Shown: piece by piece, positions 9,091 through 16,494 of the stretch
How the letters are laid out: the number at the start of each line of letters is the position of its first letter
Numbering within the stretch: the stretch's first letter is position 1
Assembly: GCA_035636095.1 (NCBI GenBank)
Contig: DASPZU010000021.1
Span: 1-31,547, forward strand
Length of the DNA stretch: 31,547 nt
Origin: Gp7-AA10 sp035636095
GTDB lineage: Bacteria; Acidobacteriota; Thermoanaerobaculia; Gp7-AA8
Reading direction: 5' to 3'
Notes under the pieces: model-generated
Database searches by the model: none
Seen by the model: only the letters and a program-made list of their open reading frames with translations
Told to the model about the DNA's origin: nothing
Made by a program: the position numbers and the translations under genes

Positions 9091-9728
9091 CGTCGCTCCA
9101 GGAGATATGCGGAGAGTGCGGCACATACGATCGAAGCCGCGACAGCAGCGATCAGTTGCAGCGATGACTTCGACTTCTCGATCCACGGAACCAGAGCGAT
9201 GCAGCCGACATACGAAATGACGATCGCCCCCGGCTGTGGAGATATCGTTACTACCAGGGCTCCTATAGCGCTGGCGGCAAGGCAGCCTGCTGCCACTTTC
9301 AACGCCATCAGGGCCATGTGTGTGGGCAGCGCCGTTGTCAGGACCCCAATCACCGCCATCGAAACGATCCATCCGGCCAGCCCGACCGCGGCAGCGAACA
9401 GAATCAGCGCCAGTGCCACGGTGAGCGGACGGGTTGCGAAGAAGAACGAACCGATCGATCGGCTCGAGATCTCCGGGCGGAATGTCCAGAAAGCAGGGAT
9501 CACCGCAAAAAGCACGGAGACCGCTATGGCGATCTGCGCGGCCAGGGTCGCGTTTTGCACCGGGCTGAATTGAACGTTCAAGAAAAATGGATAGTGCGGA
9601 CGATGTCCCTGTGAAAGCGTGACGCCGCTCAGCCCCGACAATGACACCAAAGTCGCCGGGAGGAGAAACGCGATGAGGGAGCCATCGCGCACGCTCTTGA
9701 GATAGGCGTAGCGAAGGAGCGCGATCAT
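9078..9728 (-). CDS. ABC-2 type transporter permease subunit 1
   Basis: The 216-residue polytopic membrane protein starts MIALLRYAYLKSVRDGS at the ATG at 9726-9728. That ATG overlaps the ATPase stop in the ATGA arrangement, so the alternative start at 9806 is unlikely. About six hydrophobic helices are visible, among them LIAFLLPATLVSLSGL, IAIAVSVLFAVIPAFW, LTVALALILFAAAVGLAGW, VAAGCLAASAIGALVV and LIAAVAASIVCAALSAYLL. The start ('ALLRYAYLKSVRD') is like many ABC-2 permeases that begin at the first membrane helix. It presumably forms a heterodimer with the permease encoded at 8326-9090. Confidence 0.8.
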   Translation of the reverse strand: MIALLRYAYLKSVRDGSLIAFLLPATLVSLSGLSGVTLSQGHRPHYPFFLNVQFSPVQNATLAAQIAIAVSVLFAVIPAFWTFRPEISSRSIGSFFFATRPLTVALALILFAAAVGLAGWIVSMAVIGVLTTALPTHMALMALKVAAGCLAASAIGALVVTISPQPGAIVISYVGCIALVPWIEKSKSSLQLIAAVAASIVCAALSAYLLERRCAT

Positions 9729-10660
9729 GACGCGGCCTCCTCCTCTTCTTCGATCGTCTTTGCAAATTCCTGTTCCAGCGTCGAACGGATCGGGCTGACC
9801 TCGCACACATCGATCCCTTTAGCGACCAGCTCCGCGATCCAGCGCGCGCGTTCACCGGCGGAGAGCTCGCCTTCGAAATCGACGGACGTCGGTCCGGTCC
9901 CGACGACTTCTCCGCGCACTCCCGACGGAATCGCGATCGGCCGGCTGACCGCTGTGAGCCGCCACCGTGTGGTCGAGCGCATTTGCCGGCGGAATCCGGC
10001 GACGTCGCCGCAGAAAATGACAGTTCCTTTTCTGATGACCACCAGCTCGTCGCAGATTTCTTCGAGGTCGGCCAGCACATGCGACGAGAGAAACACGGTT
10101 TTCCCACGTTCACGCAGGAGACGCAGAAGTTCCTTGAGCTCGACGCGCGCGTGCGGGTCCAGGCCCGCAGCCGGCTCGTCCAGAACGAGAACGTCCGGAT
10201 TGTGGATCAACGCGCGCGCCAGGCCGACGCGCTGCACTTCGCCGCGCGACAACCCCTGCAGACGACGGTCCGTCAGATCCTCGGTCCTTGTCAGTTGAAG
10301 CGCGGCATCGATGCGGCGCGCGCGATCGCCGTGGTGGATTCCGTAAAGCTCCGTAAAGATGCCGAGGTATTCGCGGAGTGTGAGGGCGGCGGGAAGCTCG
10401 AATACATCGGGGAGGAACCCGATGCGGCTGCGAATGGCGTACGGCTCTTTGCGCACGTCGTGCCCCAGAACCTCACAGGTGCCATCGTCGGCGTGCATGA
10501 GAGTGGAGACGATTTTCAGCGTGGTCGTTTTTCCCGCGCCGTTGCGGCCGACGAATCCCGTGATCGTTCCCTTCGTGACCGCAAAGGACGTGTCGCGCAG
10601 GGCGGTGACGCTGCCGTAGCGCTTGAGAAGGGCGTCAGCAACGATGGCGCGTTCTGTCAT
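9725..10660 (-). CDS. ABC transporter ATP-binding protein (ABC-2 exporter type)
   Basis: The 311-residue ATPase has Walker A GRNGAGKTT (38-46), signature LSRGE (137-141, with Arg replacing the second-position Gly of LSGGQ), Walker B VLVLDEP (157-163) and the downstream switch His in VFLSSHVL. The Q-loop region reads GFLPD, as in other CcmA/NatA-like exporters. A C-terminal extension of about 90 residues is typical of this subfamily. It overlaps both neighbours by 4 nt (ATGA), so the operon is translationally coupled. It energises the two permeases encoded downstream; the substrate is unknown. Confidence 0.95.
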   Translation of the reverse strand: MTERAIVADALLKRYGSVTALRDTSFAVTKGTITGFVGRNGAGKTTTLKIVSTLMHADDGTCEVLGHDVRKEPYAIRSRIGFLPDVFELPAALTLREYLGIFTELYGIHHGDRARRIDAALQLTRTEDLTDRRLQGLSRGEVQRVGLARALIHNPDVLVLDEPAAGLDPHARVELKELLRLLRERGKTVFLSSHVLADLEEICDELVVIRKGTVIFCGDVAGFRRQMRSTTRWRLTAVSRPIAIPSGVRGEVVGTGPTSVDFEGELSAGERARWIAELVAKGIDVCEVSPIRSTLEQEFAKTIEEEEEAAS

Positions 10661-12585
10661 GACTTCTTCTCCTGCACCTCGATCCAGGTTCGATAGAAAA
10701 ACGATTCTGCCGGTAACGGTTCCTTCGGAATGATGGTCAGATTGACGATACCGCCCTGGGCGGCGATCTCCCGAAATACAGCGGGAGGAATGAGGCAGGA
10801 AGGCGTGCTGTAAATGTCTTTCTGCGTCGGCGTGAGTTTGATCGTTCCGCCCGCCCAGGCCATCTCGACTTCGGAGTCAGCCAGTCTGCTTCCGACTTTG
10901 AGAACTGCCACTTGCCCTGGAGCAAGTGCCGACGAGCCCAACGCGAACGCGCAGGACAGTCGTCCGTCCGGCTGTTTTCTGGGGCTTCCAACGATCCTGA
11001 AATCACGACCAATCGGCCGTTGCGCCGAGAAGAACGCAATATTGCCGTGAAAGTCGCGCAAGAGCGGGACGACGACGCGATCGGAAATCGTGGCAACGTT
11101 GCGGATCTCGCGACGATAAGACCAGCGGGTCACTGCGTCCCAGTCTTCCCAATAAATCATCAAACCCATCGACGGCGCCGTCGGAGAGCTTCGCGCCTCG
11201 GCCTTTTCGCTCGAGCCGTAATCTCCCGTGAGACTCGTCCGCGCGCGGTCCGAGCGCTCGACAGCCTCACCGAGAGGCGCAGCACCGTACTCGTGCCGCT
11301 CGCGGAAGTGCTCGATGATGCCGGGCGCGCCCGGCAGTTGCAGGTCATGATCGAAGACACGAGCTGCCGGGCGGATGCGGTCGCGCTGTCCGATCATTCC
11401 GATCGCCAAGAGAACAACAGCAAATGCAATCGCAGCGGACCATTTTCTTCGCGCAAGAAACCAGCCGCAGATCGAAACCAACAGCGCCGCGCCTGTGAGC
11501 ACTGTCGCGCGACTGACCCTGAGGAAATCGCCGCGATGTTCCCAGGCGAAGAACGGAACGGGAAACTCGTCGTGCTCGCTCACGAAGCGGAACATCGCGG
11601 GCAAAGGCCGGCTCAACGCCACCTCGTCCGCGACCCATGCGGCGGCTTGTGTGCGCGCGATGTAAGGACCATTCTCCGCACCGACAAAAGCGGCACCTTG
11701 TTTCGCAATCCAGGACATCGGCGTTGCTGCGGGCATCCTTCTCGATCCGCGATATGGCCAGGGAGCTTCATACGATCCCGGATGCGCAGTGAATACAATC
11801 GGAAGGAGCGCTTTATCCAGTATGTCGAGCTGCTGATCCTGCCGAGGCAAGCCGACAAATACGACGTACACGCCGGAGCCGAAGATCGCTTCACGAACGC
11901 GCTTCGGCAAATCGAGCCAGGTCGTGAGCGGAATGACAACGCTCGAAAAACCCGCGTACCACTGCGCGCGATCGGAAAGGCCATCGACGCGTTCGACATA
12001 TGCCTTGCTGCCGAGAGCACTCGAGTCGACGAGCTGTCCGGACGGTTCGATCACTCGGAGAGCCCACCGCTCTTCATAGAAAGTAGTCCACGGCGGTGCT
12101 TCTGCGGCCTGTCTCGCGATTACTTCGGTCGAGCGATCGCGCCACTCGATCACAATTTCCCGCGGCAATGGCTGGTCCGCCGGAGTGCTGGCGCCCCACC
12201 GGCGCAGATTCGCGGTCGTTTGAAATGACCATCCTTCGTGAGGCCGCAACCGCGCGCGCGCAATCACCGGCGTGTCGAGCGTCTTCCGCCCTTGGACCGC
12301 AAAGCGGAATCCGATGTAACCATCAAAGGGGACATCGGCCGCGGTAGCCTTCAGTGTGATCGGCGAATTCATCTGCGGGACGTAAGGACTCGGATAACCG
12401 AGGTCGATCGTCACTGCCGGCAGTCCGGGACGAGGAGGAGCCACCGCGGCATGCCACGGCTTTCGTGCCGTGAGCGACTCCGCCTGCGCGATCGAAGAGA
12501 GCGCGGCCACCAGCGTGATGAGCACGCGAATCGCGATTCTTTGCAATGGACGCCGACCATCGTAACAGGTGTTCACGCCATCCAA
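10657..12585 (-). CDS. Exported membrane protein of unknown function, first gene of the ABC/kinase operon
   Basis: The 642-residue protein has an N-terminal signal segment (about 16-35, IAIRVLITLVAALSSIAQAES), a large presumed periplasmic domain to about 355, two closely spaced membrane helices (about 361-378 and 382-400) and a second soluble domain of about 240 residues. I recognise no family. Its stop overlaps the ATPase start by 4 nt, so it is probably a dedicated component of the transporter, for example a substrate-binding or regulatory partner; that is inference from context. The start is an ATG at 12583-12585 with no clear Shine-Dalgarno. Confidence 0.75.
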   Translation of the reverse strand: MDGVNTCYDGRRPLQRIAIRVLITLVAALSSIAQAESLTARKPWHAAVAPPRPGLPAVTIDLGYPSPYVPQMNSPITLKATAADVPFDGYIGFRFAVQGRKTLDTPVIARARLRPHEGWSFQTTANLRRWGASTPADQPLPREIVIEWRDRSTEVIARQAAEAPPWTTFYEERWALRVIEPSGQLVDSSALGSKAYVERVDGLSDRAQWYAGFSSVVIPLTTWLDLPKRVREAIFGSGVYVVFVGLPRQDQQLDILDKALLPIVFTAHPGSYEAPWPYRGSRRMPAATPMSWIAKQGAAFVGAENGPYIARTQAAAWVADEVALSRPLPAMFRFVSEHDEFPVPFFAWEHRGDFLRVSRATVLTGAALLVSICGWFLARRKWSAAIAFAVVLLAIGMIGQRDRIRPAARVFDHDLQLPGAPGIIEHFRERHEYGAAPLGEAVERSDRARTSLTGDYGSSEKAEARSSPTAPSMGLMIYWEDWDAVTRWSYRREIRNVATISDRVVVPLLRDFHGNIAFFSAQRPIGRDFRIVGSPRKQPDGRLSCAFALGSSALAPGQVAVLKVGSRLADSEVEMAWAGGTIKLTPTQKDIYSTPSCLIPPAVFREIAAQGGIVNLTIIPKEPLPAESFFYRTWIEVQEKKS

Positions 12586-12689
12586 TATCGCGCGCTATCG
12601 GCCGCCAGTCTTGGCAGATTTATGGAAGTTTCGTGGATCTCGCCGTTAAACTGCGAGTAACGTCCGGAGACCTTCCGTATAAGAGCATC

Positions 12690-13919
12690 ATGAAACGAAG
12701 AACGAAGATCATCCTAGGCGTGGTGGCCCTCGTGGTGGTGGCCCTGGTGACTGCCGGATTCGTGTCGCGGCGCGGGAAGGACGTCACCGCCGTGACGATG
12801 TCCAGGGTCGAGCGGACGGATCTCACCAGCAGGGTCACCGCCAACGGGCGTATCGATGCCAAGCGCAAGGTCGATCTCTCGGCCAACGTGATGGGACAGA
12901 TCGTCAACCTCGCCGTCCGCGAGGGAGACACCGTGAAGAAGGGCACCTTCCTGCTGCAGATCGATCAGAAGCAGCTGGCCGCGTCCGCAGACAGCGCCGC
13001 CGCTTCGCTGCAGGCGCTCTTCTCCGATCGCGACGCTGCCCGCGCCAATCTGGGAGAGGCTGAGCGCAACTACCAGCGTGCGCAGACGAACTACAACGCG
13101 AAGATCATCCCGCTGGCTGACCTCGAGCGCGCGCGAACGGCGCTCGACGCGGCGCAGGCGAATGTGTCGTCGGCCGAGCGCCGGATCGATCAGGCCCGGG
13201 CCAACGTCGCCGCCGCCCGCGACACACTTTCCAAGACCACCATGCTCGCGCCGATGGATGGCATCGTCACCGCGCTTCCGGTCGAGGAAGGCGAAGTTGC
13301 CGTCATCGGAACCATGAACAATCCCGGGACCAAGCTGCTCACCATCGCCGACATGAGCGTGGTCGAAGCGGTCATGCAGGTCGATGAGACCGACATTCCC
13401 AACGTCAAGGTCGGCCAGCACGCGAACGTCACCATCGATGCCTACCCGAACAAGACATTCTCGGGATTGGTCACTGAAGTCGGATCCAGCCCCATCGTGC
13501 GCAACGGTGGCCTCGGCGGCAGCACGACCGAGGCGGTGAATTTCGAGGTGAAGATTCAGGTCGAGAATCCGCCGCCGGACGTGCGGCCCGGCTTCTCTGC
13601 CTCCGCCGACATCATCACCGGTACGCGATCCAAGGTGGTGGCCATTCCGATCCAGGCTCTGATCGTTCGCGAAAAACCGGGGAGCGGCGGCGGAAAGGCT
13701 AAGGACGAGGAAGGGGTCTTCCTCCACCAGAACGGCACGGCGACATTCATCCCGGTCAAGACCGGACTTTCCGGCGAGAGCTCGATCGAGATTGTCAGCG
13801 GTCTGCGCCCGGGCCAGCAGATCATCACCGGCCCGTTCAAAGCGCTGCGCGACATCAACGATGGGTCGAAGGTGAAAGAGCAGAAAGAAAAAGAGAAGGA
13901 GAAGGGGAAAAAGTCCTAG
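12690..13919 (+). CDS. MacA/HlyD-like periplasmic adaptor (membrane fusion protein)
   Basis: The 409-residue adaptor has an N-terminal membrane anchor (about 6-24). A biotinyl/lipoyl-like half lies around 45-95 (VMGQIVNLAVREGDTVKKGTFLLQID). A long alpha-hairpin (about 97-180, Ala-rich coiled coil) comes next, followed by the second lipoyl half (TTMLAPMDGIVTALPVEEGE) and beta-barrel/MP domains (VDETDIPNVKVGQ, PGFSASADI). The C-terminus is a short Lys/Glu-rich tail. Such adaptors link an inner-membrane ABC permease to an outer-membrane channel. The frame is open from 12546, but the ATG at 12690 gives a normal anchor. It is followed by two MacB-type permeases and is divergent from the gene starting at 12585. 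Confidence 0.9.
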   Translation: MKRRTKIILGVVALVVVALVTAGFVSRRGKDVTAVTMSRVERTDLTSRVTANGRIDAKRKVDLSANVMGQIVNLAVREGDTVKKGTFLLQIDQKQLAASADSAAASLQALFSDRDAARANLGEAERNYQRAQTNYNAKIIPLADLERARTALDAAQANVSSAERRIDQARANVAAARDTLSKTTMLAPMDGIVTALPVEEGEVAVIGTMNNPGTKLLTIADMSVVEAVMQVDETDIPNVKVGQHANVTIDAYPNKTFSGLVTEVGSSPIVRNGGLGGSTTEAVNFEVKIQVENPPPDVRPGFSASADIITGTRSKVVAIPIQALIVREKPGSGGGKAKDEEGVFLHQNGTATFIPVKTGLSGESSIEIVSGLRPGQQIITGPFKALRDINDGSKVKEQKEKEKEKGKKS

Positions 13920-13926
13920 CGCGTCA

Positions 13927-13988
13927 CCCCTCACCCCGTCCCTCTCCCCGCGATGCGGGGAGAGGGTGCGCGAAGCGCGGGTGAGGGG
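13927..13988. repeat. Nested intergenic palindrome
   Basis: A 12-bp perfect stem (13940-13951 with 13955-13966, GAT loop) is enclosed by a second 10-bp perfect stem (CCCCTCACCC at 13927-13936, GGGTGAGGGG at 13979-13988). It lies between the adaptor stop and the permease ATG. There is no U-tract, so it is not a standard intrinsic terminator. It looks like a REP-type GC-rich intergenic repeat and could attenuate or stabilise the mRNA between the two genes. Confidence 0.65.
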
Positions 13989-14004
13989 CGTCCGATCCTT
14001 ACAC

Positions 14005-15216
14005 ATGGAGACGATCCGCATCGCCGCCGGCGCGCTGACCACCAACAAGCTGCGCAGCTTCCTCACTCTTCTCGGCGTGATCATCGGTGTGGCCACGGTG
14101 GTCTCGGTGGTCTCGATCATCGCGGGTCTGAACAGCTACATTCAGGAAAAAGTGTTTCAGCTCAATCCGGACGTGTACGTGGTGACGCAGTTCGGCATCA
14201 TCACCAGCCGCGAGCAATTCCTGGAGGCCATCAAGCGAAAGAAGCTCGACTGGAGCGACTTCACTGCCATCCAGCACCGATGTCGCACCTGCGCCATCAT
14301 CGGAGTCAACGAGACCACCGGCCAGGCGGTGAAGCGCGGAGCCAAGAGGCTGGCGCGGGTTCGCGTGCAAGGCGGCACGGCGAACATGGCCGAGATCAAC
14401 AATCTCGACCTGGAGGCGGGACGCTTCTATACCGATACCGAAGACCATCACTCCGCGCTGGTGACGGTCATCGGGTCGGGCGTACGCGATGAGCTGTTCG
14501 CGAAGATCGATCCGATCGGCCGGACGATCTGGGTGGCCAATCAGCCGCTCCGCGTCATCGGCCTTCTCCGCAAACAAGGATCGATCCTCGGCCAGAGTCA
14601 GGACACACAGTTGTGGATGCCGATCTCCGCGTACCGAAAACGATTCGGCGGGCGGGACTCGCTCAACTTCTATATCCGCGCCACGGGAGGCATTCCCGCG
14701 ATGCAGAAGTCGATGGATGAGGTGCGGGTGATCATGCGCGCGCGGCGTCGGACCGCCTTTCGCGCCGACGATCCGTTCTCGATGGTGACGGCGGAATCGC
14801 TGCAGGCCCTGTGGCGCAACATCTCCGCGGGCGGATTCGCGCTGATGACATTCATCGCCTCGATCTCGCTGATCGTGGGCGGGATCGTCATCGCCAACAT
14901 CATGCTGGTGTCGGTGGTCGAGCGCACGCGCGAGATCGGCGTCCGACGCGCGCTCGGCGCGACGAAGCGCGACATCCAGCTGCAGTTTCTGACCGAGTCG
15001 ATCCTGCTATCCCTCGGCGGCGGATTGGCCGGCGTGCTCCTCGGTTATCTGATCAGCAAGGCCATCGACGCATTCTCTCCGCTTCCCACCCTAGTTAGGC
15101 CGACGCTGGTGCTCAGCGGGCTGTTGGTCGCGGCGGTCACCGGACTGCTGGCGGGATGGTTTCCGGCGCGCCGCGCTGCCGGGCTGCCGCCGATCGAATC
15201 GCTGAGGTACGAATAG
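14005..15216 (+). CDS. MacB/FtsX-type ABC transporter permease 1 (no ATPase domain)
   Basis: The 403-residue protein starts METIRIAAGALTTNKLRS at the ATG at 14005. The N-terminal helix (LTLLGVIIGVATVVSVVSI) is followed by the MacB periplasmic core domain (about 45-270) and the FtsX domain with three helices (about 285-310, 330-355, 365-390). The cytoplasmic ERTREIGVRRALGATKRDI motif couples to an ATPase. It ends PPIESLRYE, like its neighbour. Full MacB carries a fused N-terminal ATPase; here it is absent, so a separate ATPase is needed. The stop is followed at once by the second permease. Confidence 0.92.
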   Translation: METIRIAAGALTTNKLRSFLTLLGVIIGVATVVSVVSIIAGLNSYIQEKVFQLNPDVYVVTQFGIITSREQFLEAIKRKKLDWSDFTAIQHRCRTCAIIGVNETTGQAVKRGAKRLARVRVQGGTANMAEINNLDLEAGRFYTDTEDHHSALVTVIGSGVRDELFAKIDPIGRTIWVANQPLRVIGLLRKQGSILGQSQDTQLWMPISAYRKRFGGRDSLNFYIRATGGIPAMQKSMDEVRVIMRARRRTAFRADDPFSMVTAESLQALWRNISAGGFALMTFIASISLIVGGIVIANIMLVSVVERTREIGVRRALGATKRDIQLQFLTESILLSLGGGLAGVLLGYLISKAIDAFSPLPTLVRPTLVLSGLLVAAVTGLLAGWFPARRAAGLPPIESLRYE

Positions 15217-15233
15217 TGGCGGCGCTCGATTCG

Positions 15234-16487
15234 ATGTTTGCGGCCCGCGAGAATGTGCGTTTCGCCACCGGCGCTCTGATGGCGCACAAGCTGCGATCGG
15301 CGCTGACCATCATCGGCATCGTCATCGGCGTGACCACGGTCATCGCCATGGTTTCGATCATCGAAGGCTTCAACAACACCGTCATCGAGAACTTCAAGTC
15401 GTTCGGCGCGACGCTGGTGCAGTTCCAGAAGTTCGATCCGCAGTTCGGGCCGGGCGAACGCGACCCCAGCGAGCGGGCGCGGAAGAACCTCACCTATGAA
15501 GATGCGGTGGCGTTGAAGGCGCACTGCCCTTCGATGGCGGCAGTGTCACCGGAACGCTACTGGTTCAACGTCAACGGAGTGCAGGCGCCGGACGTGATTT
15601 ACAAGGGTCAGTCTGCAACGCCGGACACCGTCGCCGGCGTGAACGACGATTACCCAGTGTCCAACCATCACTTCGTAGGTGAAGGCCGATTCATCAACGC
15701 CGGCGATGTGTTGCACGCGGGGACGGTGACCGTGATCGGCTACAGCATCGCCGAGGCGCTCTTCCCTCGCAGCGATCCGATCGGCAAGGAAGTGTCGATC
15801 TCCGGGCGAAAGTATGCGGTGGTCGGGATCATGGAGAAACAGGGGGCGTCGTTCTTCGAGTCGACCGACTCGCATGTCTATCTGCCCATCACGACCTTCG
15901 ACACGCACTATCCGTGGATCAAGAAAGAGATTGGCGTGAACATCGCGACGATCCCGCGCCGGCCGGAGTGGGTCGACAGGATCACCGAGGAGGGGATCGC
16001 GGTGTTGCGCGCGCGGCGGCATGTGCCGTTCAACAAGCCCAACGACTTCGGAATCGTGACGCCCGACAAGCTGATCGGAAATTTCAAGGCCGTGACGGGA
16101 GGGATCGCCCTGGCCATGGTCTTCATCTCCTCGATCGCGCTGATCGTGGGCGGGGTGGGGGTGATGAACATCATGCTGGTTTCGGTGACGGAGCGGACGC
16201 GCGAGATCGGCATTCGCAAAGCGATCGGCGCGTTGCGCCGCGACATCGTCACGCAGTTTCTGATCGAGGCCATGACACTTTCCGCGATCGGCGGCGTGAT
16301 CGGCGTCGCGGTCGGTCTCGCGATCGCCGCGGTGGTCCGCAACGTCAGCCCGCTCGCGACCGCGACGCCGCTCTGGTCGATCGTGGTCGGCCTGATGGTG
16401 TCCATCTCCATCGGCCTTTTCTTCGGGATCTATCCGGCGATGAAGGCGGCCACGCTCGATCCGATCGAGGCGCTCAGGTACGAGTAG
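15234..16487 (+). CDS. MacB/FtsX-type ABC transporter permease 2 (no ATPase domain)
   Basis: The 417-residue paralogue of the preceding gene has the same layout: N-terminal helix (LTIIGIVIGVTTVIAMVSII), periplasmic MacB core, and an FtsX domain with ERTREIGIRKAIGALRRDI, ending LDPIEALRYE. The ATG at 15234 places the first helix as in the neighbour. A GTG at 15216, overlapping the preceding stop (TAGTG), is an alternative that would add six residues and couple translation. The two permeases probably form a heterodimer. The 3' end of this gene is the source of the degenerate fragments at 19060-19290 and 22571-22598. Confidence 0.9.
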   Translation: MFAARENVRFATGALMAHKLRSALTIIGIVIGVTTVIAMVSIIEGFNNTVIENFKSFGATLVQFQKFDPQFGPGERDPSERARKNLTYEDAVALKAHCPSMAAVSPERYWFNVNGVQAPDVIYKGQSATPDTVAGVNDDYPVSNHHFVGEGRFINAGDVLHAGTVTVIGYSIAEALFPRSDPIGKEVSISGRKYAVVGIMEKQGASFFESTDSHVYLPITTFDTHYPWIKKEIGVNIATIPRRPEWVDRITEEGIAVLRARRHVPFNKPNDFGIVTPDKLIGNFKAVTGGIALAMVFISSIALIVGGVGVMNIMLVSVTERTREIGIRKAIGALRRDIVTQFLIEAMTLSAIGGVIGVAVGLAIAAVVRNVSPLATATPLWSIVVGLMVSISIGLFFGIYPAMKAATLDPIEALRYE

Positions 16488-16494
16488 GGGAAGC

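Noticed and set aside
9091..10113. Long upstream extension of the second ABC-2 permease frame
   Set aside because: It overlaps the ATPase and first permease in another frame, is Arg/Ser-rich and unlike a membrane protein; the ATG at 9088-9090 begins the real gene.
13927..13988. Palindrome as an intrinsic terminator
   Set aside because: No U-tract follows on either strand, and genes of one pathway continue in the same direction.
12714..14120. 468-codon minus-strand frame opposite the adaptor and permease genes
   Set aside because: It spans two real genes and the palindrome between them; its His/Arg/Asp-rich composition is typical of an antisense shadow.
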